The notes under the pieces are model-generated. The model was given only the letters and a program-made list of their open reading frames with translations. It searched no databases and was not told the origin of the DNA. The translations under genes were made by a program, and so were the position numbers. Below, in pieces: positions 35,538 through 47,500 of a stretch of 64,000 bases of DNA (its first letter is position 1; each line of letters starts with the position of its first letter). Origin of the DNA: Antedon mediterranea (lineage: Eukaryota; Echinodermata; Crinoidea; Comatulida; Antedonidae); NCBI RefSeq assembly GCF_964355755.1, contig NC_092673.1:23441001-23505000 (forward strand), given 5' to 3'.

Positions 35538-38500
35538 CTAAAACGAGAAAATGAAAAACAAAGAAATGAATTAAGCTTTTCTTGTTAGCTTCAACTCAGA
35601 GCACTAAATACATTTTTTGAGTTTTTTTAATCATTGTTTTTTTTTATTGTCAATTTTATTAATTTTCAATTTTATTATTTTGTCAAGGGTGCAAATTAGC
35701 TTAAAATATGCATCCTCCATGTACATGGATATGTTGGACGTTTATGTAAAAAATATAAAATATTGAATTGAAACAAAACAGATTCAAATTCATTTGTGAC
35801 AAATGCAACACAATGAGGGGGTTGGAAATACTAGTAACTATTATAAAGATATTGACTGCTTGAGGTTAAATATAAGATTTGACATCCCCGAGGGAATGAT
35901 ATTATGTTCGAGGAATATTCCCAAGAACTTAATATCATTCCCGAGGGGATATCTAATCTTATATTTTACCGATATAAAAGGCGATATCTGTTATATTACA
36001 TAGCCAACAACAAGTAGAATATCTGCTGGGCCGGGTAGCTAGGCTAGGCCTCCTTTTTGTATTGTATGTATGTAAACAAGATGCCCAGACACCTTACCTT
36101 TCGAAGAATAATATACAGATAATTACTACGGTAATTAATGATTCCTTGGCAATGAAATATTCACTAGCCTAGGTCGTTTAAATAATAACAGAAGAATTTC
36201 CATCAATAAGCCTACATTAATAATAATATTATCAGGTAGGCCTAGGCCGAATAAATAATAATTCGTCTTCATACTTCGAGCCGAATCACCGGATGTTCAG
36301 TGCGTCGCGCGCGTACCAGTTACTACTGTGAGTATTAACCAATCAAGAAACGGTGTTTCATCACATCTAGGGAGGACTAAAAATAAATGAGGGCGCTATG
36401 TATGCATAGTTTAAATAGTTTAGATGATTAATTTCTTCAAGCAAGTTCCGTGGCGCAGCGCATGAAGCGTTGTCTTGTGATGTAGTGACAATTTCATCGC
36501 GAGTTCAAGACCCAGTAGATGACTTTTGTTTATTTATCGGCAAGCGCGAGTGTTGCCACACGAAATTTACTCAGTCAATATCATCGTTCTCGAGGATATA
36601 TACAATTTACAATCCTTGCAGTGGTAGTCATGTGATGCAGTTTCAACCAATCACGTTCGCGTATTTACATAGGCTATGTAATATAACCTAGTAGTTTGTA
36701 ATGTTAGGTGTTTTGTATAATATTACACTTTTACAGTATTTATATTTGTATACAGTAGTAGAACCTGTCCTATTAAGGGGGCACTTTTTTGGTCCTGTCC
36801 CTTTTATATAGCTTTTACTGTAATTATTCTAATGTGGCAATGGAAGTCAAATCTACTGCAAATGTTACCACAATATGTTTTTAAAAATGTCTTACTTTAA
36901 TTGCCTCTGACCAAGGATTCCAACGTTTCCAGAGAAGCCACCAACCAGATAGTTCATCTCCGTAATTGGTGAGATTGGTCTCATCTACACTGCCGACATC
37001 TACAGCAATCACGGTCTGTGCACCCATCGCCTTCATAATGTCAGCTGAAACAAAGAAAGAAAGTTTTAATAAATCCAAAGACAGATGCTGCAGTATTAAC
37101 TATTTTTTTTAAATTTTTTAATATTTTAGACGATGTAAAAAATATTTAACAGACCCAATAGCGTCCAAGCAAAAAATTACTATAGTAATAAATAAAACAA
37201 ATAAAATAAATTTTTATTCTTATTATTTTAGTCGATGTAAAAAAACATTTAACAGAGCCAATAGTGTCCAAGCAAAAAAATTACTGTAGTAATTTAAAAA
37301 AAAAATGATAACTAACCTAAATAAAACAAATAAAATAAAGTTTTATTCTTATTATTTTAGTCGATGTAAAAAACATTTAACAGAGCCAATAGTGTCCAAG
37401 CAAAAACATTACTGTAGTAATTAATAACAAAAAAAATTGATAACTAACCTAAATAAAACAAATAAAATAAATTTTAATTCTTATTATTTTAGTCGATTTA
37501 AAAAACATTTAACAGAGCCAATAGTGTCCAAGCAAAAAAATTACTATAGTCATTAAAAAAAAAAATGATAACTAACCTAAATAAAACAAATAAAATAAAG
37601 TTTTATTCTTATTATTTTAGTCGATGTAAAAAACATTTAACAGAGCCAATAGTGTCCAAGCAAAAACATTACTGTAGTAATTAATAAAAAAAATGATAAC
37701 TAACCTAAATAAAACAAATAAAATAAAGTTTTATTCTTATTATTTTAGTCGATGTAAAAAACATTTAACAGAGCCAATAGTGTCCAAGCAAAAAAATTAC
37801 TGTAGTAATAAAAAAAAAAAATGATAACTAACCTAAATAAAACAAATAAAATAAAGTTTTATTCTTATTATTTTAGTCGATGTATTGTAAAAAACATTTA
37901 ACAGAGCCAATAGTGTCCAAGCAAAAAAATTACTGGAGTAATTAATAAAAACAAATAAATAAAAAATAAATAGATAAATAAAATAAAACAAAAAAAACTC
38001 CCTTTAATACAATTATTTAGCAAATATAAGCATATTTTTCCCACATCAGTATTACTGTACTTAAACACTGTGTATGCAGGGAAATTATAACAACATGTAC
38101 AAATAAATTGTGCAATTGGAATATTAACCAACTAGGCAATTGAATAGCACTAAGAATGTAAATAAAACAGCTCAGAATTGCCTGTGAATTAATTGCTTCA
38201 TCATGATTTTTATTAACCATTGACTTTATATATATTTAGCTTTTGTAGTCGGATGAAAATATGCTATGATGAACATTGAAAAGTCGTAAACTATAGAATT
38301 TCTACATATGGAAATGATCATCTGATGGTCATCATGCAGATTGTAAATGAAACAAATTATTCATTTCAAAACATGTAGCAGTATTTTAATGAAATAAAAG
38401 CATGCTTAACAAGAATATAAATTTGAATTTGTAGCCAAATGTTTTTGTTACGGCCATGAAGTTTCTATTGGAACACAAAACAATGGGATGGGGTAGAAAC

Positions 38501-41500
38501 GGTTTTCAAATTTGAATTTTTGTATCACAGTCTGATCTCTAAGATAGAAACCAGTAGGTGACATGATGGATTAGAAATGCATTAGGATTGTCTATGTCCA
38601 CACAACAATCTGTAGACAGTGCAAAAAGGTAGAGTAGTGAATTTGAAAGCGTAATCATAAAAAGTAATTAGAGAGGAGGATATACAGGAATAGCAAAGAA
38701 TGTAAGCTTGGCTACAATAGAAAGGAGAAACCAACAATACAATACCCACATAATTATAACAAAGAGACTAAAATTAGTGCTGCAAAACATGCTTATACAA
38801 TTGCACCAATAAAATTGAGGCGAAGATGTACGACCTGGTGACAGGAAGCGATCAATTGATCTCACCTGGTAGATTATTCACATAACCTCCGTCCAAAAGC
38901 AGATGACCGTCTTTTGGGTCACATAACGGTGGCAAGTAGCCAGATAGCGACATACTGGCCCGGACATACCTCCAGAGGGAGCCTGCAAACATAACAGTTG
39001 ATTAGCATAAATAAGACATTTGGTATCTTATGCAAATTAGTCCTCACCTGGCAGATTATTACAATATGCACCGTCGACCAAAAGGTGGCCGTCACGGGGG
39101 TCACACAGTGGCGGCAGGTACACTGCCACCGACATGCTGGCTCGGACATAACGCCAAAGCGAGCCTGAAACAGAACAGGTGATAGGGTGTGAATGTTGTA
39201 ATGCATGTTAGTACATTGTGATAACAAAATCGACTTCAGTTCGAACAATTTGAAAAAAAGGATTTGGAATAATTTACAAAATGTCTTGATTTTAACTTTC
39301 TGTGTGTTAAAGGTAACATTCATAAGATAATGTATTATGTTTATTTTTTAATCACTGTATGATAAGATTATGTTGTTTATTACATATAAATCGAAAGACA
39401 AATTACTGAAAAAATGACAATTCTGTGGGTATTAGTGGCTGGATCTTAACGAAGATACAAAAAAAAAAAGTGAAAGCTAAATCAAACGATAAAGTAAAAG
39501 AGCCAGAAAAGTTAGCAGAGCTTTCAGGCAACACTAGCCCTTCATTAGTGCAAGTATACATATTATTATTACATATGACCTCTGTTTCATAAAATTCAAA
39601 CAAATGTTAAAATAATACAAAAAAAATAGAATGAAACAATTTATCAGATCTGCTTTATAAAATGTGTAATAATGCTAACATAAGCAAAACAACAATAAGC
39701 TTGACATTGGCAAATTACTAAAGTTGTAATTGTTTAACAAACATCATTACTAAAACAGTGTTTTCAAAGTATTGCGCTTTCGTCACACTCAAGAAAAATT
39801 CTTAATTTTGGATTAAATTGACGTGTTAGTTGCTATGGTGACACAATAAATTCAAATACAAACAATAAAAATTAAACAAATATTGTTTCTGTAAGTATCT
39901 AGTAATAGTATGTACAATCAGTATTACGTATAATTTGAACTTAAAAGTTAAAAAAAATGCCATGCTAAAGTGGTTTATCAGAAAAGGACTTTGAAGAAAA
40001 ATAGATATTAATTAAATCAGACTTTGAATAGGTTATTTTGTAGTTTCAATCAAGTTAATCCCTTCCATAAAATAAAAAAAATGTTTTGTCACATAAAATG
40101 ACAAAATAAATGGTAAAATTCAACCAAAAACCCATTGCTGGCAGCCAATTTGACTATTTTTTGCTTTAAATTACAGTTTTTCCAGGTAAATTTATTCAAT
40201 ATTATGTGACACTAAAATGGCATATTAAAAAAAAAAATTTTTAACAATTATCTTTTCAGGTACACCCTTTATTAAAGGGACACTTTCACATGCAATGAGC
40301 AATATGTTTTAATTAATACAGCCTACTAAGGCTACACTTTTTAATAAGGGGACAAATATTGTTGTGGTCCCTTTAATAAGGATTATACTGTATTTATGTC
40401 TAGTTATGCATGGAAATAGTAGTAGTACCTATACACTCAGAATATCACTAATATAAACTGCGTTAAAAGTTAAAAGGTGATCTGGAAGTTATTACTGTCC
40501 CTCAATATAGAGTTTAATACATATTTACAATTGCTCATTTGATGTGTCCCAAAGCAAGGGTTGTATACTGCTTGACTTTGTCACAATATAATTGTTTTAC
40601 ATGCCACATGCCACCAGCCAAACCACAAAGCTACTGATTCTCCTAATCTGCAATCTGAGTTACCATGAACGCAATTTTAATCAAGTAATCTGTCGCTGGC
40701 TTTATAACTATAATTCTATTATTTTTTGTAGCACATTTTCTACATACAGACTCATACAGTTGATAATGTTATTGTGCATCTCATAGATAAAACTAATTAG
40801 TTATATAGCTACAAATTTTCATTAATTTGTTGAAAAGATTTCACATGAACATTTAGTTGCCATGGTGAAAAAATACATTAAACTGCAATAAAGATCAATA
40901 TTGTTTCTATATATAAGTATTTAGTACATCCCAATGCAGCATAATTTAACCTTAAAAGTAATAATAATAATAATATCAGTTATAAAGACAACATGAAAAG
41001 AAAAAACACTATTGAAATATGCGAGTTTTTAGGAGAGATTTAAATTGAAAAGGGGATGAAATGTAACGGATGGAACAAGGAAGTTGGTTCCAGATCTCAT
41101 GTGCTTGAGTAGAACCCCCCTCCCCCTTAAGACACCTCTATTCAGCAGGTAACCCAATTAAGAACGCAATTTAAAATGAAACAAACAAGTGAAAATATAT
41201 GTTTCAACAATCGCTATTCAGGGGATATTCCAATTCAGGGGATATCCCAATTTAGGGATATCCCAATTCAGGGGATATCCCAATTCAGGGGATATCCCAA
41301 TTCAGGGGATATCCCAATTCAGAGGATATCCTAATTCAGGGGACAATTCATTGGGTCCTGAAGTAAACATTTTACTGTATAGTGTAAGTTTTAAAAAAAT
41401 GACTGGAAACCAACCTGATGTATGGATCCTCATTTGTGAGACACTGATATCTGTTGTGATCGTAAAGTATGGAATCCACAAGTCTTCTATTTGTTTTTCT

Positions 41501-44500
41501 GCAAACACATCTTTGATAGTTCTATTAAATCCCCGTCCTAATAGAGAAAAAAAAACAACATTGATATTTTGAGTAACAGATTCATTTTCTATTCATTTAT
41601 TTTATTCAGCCAGTAAAAACAATACAAAAAATACAATACAAAGATGAATTTCATTGTAGGCCAAGGACGCCAAAATTAAACCAAACAGCGGGCCTGGCAG
41701 TCTAAAACCCTTTTCACATCTGCATAAATTGTTAAAACTTGTGACAACTTGTAACCAGGTTTGATCTCCCGATTTATTACACGTTTTTATACAAGAATTC
41801 GCGAACCCTGAGAAATCTCGGAAGAAGAATTATCATCAAATGCTCATTTTGATGAAGCAGTCTAAACACCTGCATTTTAAAATGTCATAATTTTAATAAT
41901 CTTTCAATCCAGTTTTTCAGGTCTGGAGCACAAATAAAAACATACCTGAAAACATAGCTGTGAATGGATATGTAAGATCAGCCAATTGCTTCCAGAATGA
42001 GGTCATGACCTTTGACCAGTTCTTTGCTCTAACCTCCATCTTCTGCCAGCTTAGGTCCTCACAGTACAATGCACCATTAAAAGCACCGATACTGACTCCT
42101 CCTACCATGTCAATTGGGATTCCATATTCTTGCAGACCTCGTATGATGCCAATTTGCGAGGCACCTCTGTAACAATGAAGCATGTGGACTTTGTTTTATA
42201 ACATTGCAAAATATTTTAAATAAATCATGCGCTAAAAAAATATCTTGAAAATCGTGTAAAGAAACATAAAAATCAAGTAATAATAAACAGCAGAACCCCT
42301 ATTGGAACAGATTAAAACCCCAAAAAAAGTGTTCCCGGAGTAGGGATTGGCCATAGTGTTAAAACATATATTTCTCCTTGTCCATTTGACAGGAGTGTCC
42401 GCTTAATAGGGGTGCTCATTGAATAGGGGTGTCCTAAAGGAGTGGTTCTACTATACTACTTAGTATTTTCAGTCCAAGAGCATTAGTTCATAAGTATAGG
42501 CAGACCTGCAAATTTTTTGTAACAAGCTGATTTTTTCAGAAAAAGTTCAGAACTCCAACTCCATCTTAAATTTCTCGGAGAGCACAAGGAGGATTTTTTA
42601 AGACTTTTAGTATGATGTTCCAATCATAGTTCTGGACCTTTCCTGAAAAAATCAGCTTGGTATGAAAAATTTGGGGTCAAACCCTAAATGGTCTTGCTCT
42701 CTATTTGCCACTAATAAAACATATACTTACTTAGCCCCACCACCACCAAGCACCAATCCTATTGAGGTACCAGTTAGAAACCGTGCCACTCTTGAGAAAT
42801 CTGAATGACGATCTGGTGGTTTTTGAAAAAGTTTGTCATAAGTTTCTCGTTGCTTTGCCGGAGACTTTTTTGAGAACATCCGCCTAGGACATCGGATGTG
42901 ATGATGAGTAACGCACCAGCCGCGAGCATTGAGCCACTCAGCCGTTCTCGTCGGCGGCTTGTATCTTGAATCTTTTTCTCGGTGGAGCAACATCAGTTCT
43001 TTTTGAGCACGAACTGCAAGGTTTTCTAATTGTTCTTCCATCTCACTGATATCATTTGGATCTTTATCTGCTAATGCCACAATTAAAATGCAATCAGCCT
43101 ATTACAATAAAAAAAGAATATAACACATTACCAATAGTACATATTTCACATATTAATGTTATAATTATTATTATTTATTAATAATAATATAATCAAGAAA
43201 ATAAACAATGGAACATTAGAACACCAGCATATATATATTATATTTTACATATTTTAAATAAAGAAAATTTAAATCATGATTATAACATTAAAAAATACCA
43301 TATACTAAATACACAATTCTAAAACATCCATATTTAAACTAAACAAAGCAATGAGATGACTAAATAAATAATTGGACAATATAACAATTAATAAATAAAG
43401 CAATTAAATTAATGCAAATCTTTCATGTATATTTGTTGCTTTTTTCTTTCCCCTGTCTATAATGATGTACAGCTATTTTTTTTAACTTGGTGATTAAAAC
43501 CATATGGGCTTATTTGTATTCTACAGACACAATAATATTGTTCAAATTTTATTATAATAAAATGTATAGGATAAATCTATACAGTATATTCTCTCACCTG
43601 ACGAATACACCTTTGTGTCCATGGGGTCATCTTATAATCAGCCTGATAGAGGACAATACGATGAAAGTCTTCCTGTAAACCTAACCAACTTGTTAACCGG
43701 AACTCATGTATACTGTCAATGTTGTGAAATAAAGTCTTAATTAAATAATAATAATCGGATTCCATCAAAGCTAAATTGTTTATCTAACTCAGTAGGAGGA
43801 GCTAATTACTTAATTAGACCTCAATTAGCATTTCCTGTCACCAACTTTGGTGCTTAGTGCACATAATTATTATTGTTTTGTATTCACTTGATCTTGAAAA
43901 TGGTTCTATGATGGTACCGAAACGTCGATTTCTCTTTTTGTCATTAAATTTTATATTGAAATTAAATAATAACACAATTATTTAAGGCTTAATAGTACAG
44001 TAATTATGAAATCAGATGGGCAGAGTCTTTGAAATAAATAAATAAAACGTCAATGTGTGCATTTCTAGTAAAAGGACACCTTTCATACGGAGGAAAATCT
44101 GGAATAGAAACCTACTTTGTAACACCTCGAAGGACACACTAATAAAGGGACACTTTTCTGTAAAATGAATGACACAAGGGGAAACATATGTTTGACCCCT
44201 ACTCTGTGGTCATCCTTATAAAGGGAATACTTTTTAGGTTCCGAAAGTGTCCCTTAATTGGCTTTCCACTGTAATTAATGCTTTTAGCATCTCTTGTAAA
44301 CAGTCACCCAAAAAGTTGTTGACAATGAATTCAATTACAGTATCAAAATTGATCGGCTTTTTTTTTCATTGGGAAAACCATAAAATATCGGTTAAAGCTC
44401 AATAAACTCAAAGGCACTCAGTCCACTTAGTTTCAACTGTATACTCTTTCTTGTTGCAATTAAGGGTTTATTAAAAATATGTTACCTATCAAGAGCAGCA

Positions 44501-47500
44501 CTACCAAGTGTCTTTAATATATAGTCACTGGTTAATCGAAGACATGGACCTGCAAGTAATGATAATCGATCAATTTATTATATTATTCCAGATATTATCA
44601 AAATAATGAATGTTTATGAGTTGAAATGGAAGCATAATGTATAGTATAATGCATAATGTATTTGAGGTGTTGCGTAGCGGTAGACGTTTACGAATCCATC
44701 ATCTCTCATCAAAATAGATTTTGTATCAGCTTTTATCCAGCTGCCATTCGAGCACTAAATGCTTGTCAGTATACAGTACGAGAGTGATGTGACATTTTGT
44801 AATTGTTTTTTTTTAGTTTTTCATCTGTTTTTGTATATCTCAGAGCAAACATAATATCTATGTATATTTTATATGCAGATTACAATAAATGGAAGTCATT
44901 TTCCACTTATGAATGAATTAATATTTGTATGCGGAAAATTGTTTTATTCAACAGTAGAACAGTCATGCTTTCAATGAATGAAAATATTCTCACCATTCAA
45001 TGATTTCAAACCATTCATTATTTGTTTTAACACACCTACTTCTATAGTAAAACTATTCAATTAGGCCATTTTCATCTTGAAACTGATATTAAATGATAGG
45101 CCATGTAAACATTTGGTGCTTAGATTTTGGCCGTGGTACAGTGCAGTGGCCTTTTACAGTTAGGTTTCTCATTGCATAATAGTCATGTTGCACAACAATT
45201 TTAATTTTTTTACAGAAAGCTGCAACAGTAGGCCTACCTTCACTTTTTTTAAAAGGAACGTACAGCATGTGATACCAAATCATCAAATGGTACGTTTTCA
45301 CTCAGGGACAGGAATATATTTTTGTGTTGTATTTTTTTACAGGCTGTTAGTCTACAATTACTATTAAATTTTTCGTTTTTATACATTTAGGAAAATTGCA
45401 AATGATAACCATAAGCGAATTCATTCACTATCCTTCTTAAAGATGGCAATCCCATTCACAAAACAAACATATACTCAAGATACTCTACATAAACAAAGTC
45501 TTATTACAAGTCTTTGGGAGTGAACTTGTAGTTTTGTCATTAGAAAAAATCCTGACATATTGACAGGATTTGAACACAGGACCCTTGGATTGGTAGCCAA
45601 GCATCATAACCACCAGACCACAACTCCACTCCACTTCATGGATAATTGTTCATAAATCATAACTTACCTATTGCACAAAGAGAATGGCAGAGTTCTTGAG
45701 CAAAGTTTGAGAGAGGTACTTGGTCTGAGGCAGCTATTATTGCACACGTTGACAAGTTATCAACATTTGGGGGACTACCACGGACACCGACATTTTGGGA
45801 AATTGCTGAAGGAATATAATAAATAATATTTTCTATGTAAATTGGAATTGTAACACCAAATGACTGAAAATTAAAAATATAATATTTAAATTATTTCATT
45901 ATTATATTTCAACAGTTTGACTCTGAAAATCTGTGGGTGTGCGGTCATCCACAAAAATGTTAACACAACACAAAATGTGCTCAGGCGAGTAATTATTTAT
46001 TTAAGTTTTTAAGTGTTTACAACAAGACCAGTCAATTCTGGCTTATGAGTGTACAAATATATTATATAGCAATAGACAGATAAAAACAAAATAACAAGTT
46101 TTAATGTTAAAATAGTTGACTAAAGTGACAGTGGTAAATCAAATAACTATGCATTGCAGCTAAAAGTTGCACAGTGATAACCAATTAAATAGTGTTTAAC
46201 ACAATTTATTTTGAATGAATTGAATGCTATTTTTTATTTTCCATAAGAAACAGGCCTCTAAAAATGTTGATATTACTCAGAAATACAATTGAATATGAAA
46301 GCTATAACAGTCAGGGGAAAATGGCAAAAGGTTTTCTACTTTCTAGAATTTTTATCAGATAATCTATATTGTTTTGACAACTCTTGTAACATGATCATAT
46401 ATATTACGTCTGTAGCAATAAAATATATTGTTTACCTCTGAGTGGATTTGATACATTTTTTTCTTTCACCTGTCCAACAAGTTTCTGACCAAGTATCTCA
46501 ATGAGTCTGGTGACAACCTGAGGGAACTTCCTCTTTATAAGAGTCAGCATACCAGATGGTAACATTGCCAGCTCAGTATCTCTAAAAAACGCAATGTCAA
46601 TAAGCCTGTATTTCTTCACCTAATTGTTCTTGACATGCTATCCCTTAAACCAATACTTTCCGTTTCTTGTTTCTTAAGCTCTTTCTGCACCATCAAAAAA
46701 AGTGTGATGTGCCTAAATATGGTAGCGCTATGACATCATCATATCCATATATAGGCGCATCAAATTTTTTGTTTGTCACATATAATTTAATAGTGTAGAT
46801 AGAGCTTTAATCAGTCAGGGTCACCTTTTAAGTAAACCAGCCCTTTTGAAACCAGACTATCCTGGCCTATAGTAAAGATGTATTGTCCCGTTTAAAAAAT
46901 AATTCTTACACATTTTTTTGTTAAATATGCCATTTTAATGTCACCTAATAGTTATCCACTTTGACCAAAAATTGGATTAAAAAAAATGTTTTTACCTAAA
47001 AAACTGTAATTTAAAGCAATAAATAGTCAAATTGGCTTCCAGCCAATGGGGTTTTGGTTGAATTTTAACATTAATTTTGTCTGGTTTTTTTTTATGAAAG
47101 TGATTAACTTTATTAAAAGAAAAAAATTAATCTATTCAAAGTCTGATTTTATTAATCTTTATTTTTCATGTTTTTGGGGGACAATACATATTTAAATTGA
47201 TTCTGACTGATTGAGATAATGTATACGTTACCTAATAGCATGTACTGTAGTAATTCTTTCTTTCTGTGTAAGAACTTCAATCATGCCAACCATCTCGCCA
47301 CGACCAAATTCTCCTAGCAATTCTTTCTTACCATTTGGTAGTGTGATAACAGACCTCAAACGTCCATTCAATACAATGTATGTGCTGTCACCCTCGTTAC
47401 TTTGCCTGCACACAAAAAAAACCCCAGAAAAACAAACAATAAGTCACCTCTGTCTAACCAGGATAAAGTACCTTAACAGCAATTTTGCTGTTTTGGGATT

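Noticed and set aside
38866-39164. Exon 24a as a pseudo-exon or assembly duplicate
   Set aside because: About 30% nucleotide difference with mostly synonymous changes, conserved splice sites and retained catalytic residue argue against both a recent artefact and decay.
41189-41572. 127-codon plus-strand frame with repeated [12 protein letters not shown]
   Set aside because: It is produced by the 18-bp tandem repeat and overlaps exon 23 of the minus-strand phospholipase in antisense.
45562-45636. Functional tRNA-Gly gene
   Set aside because: Boxes A and B and an anticodon-like arm are present, but the acceptor stem does not pair and a related degraded head occurs in a SINE at 48.2 kb.
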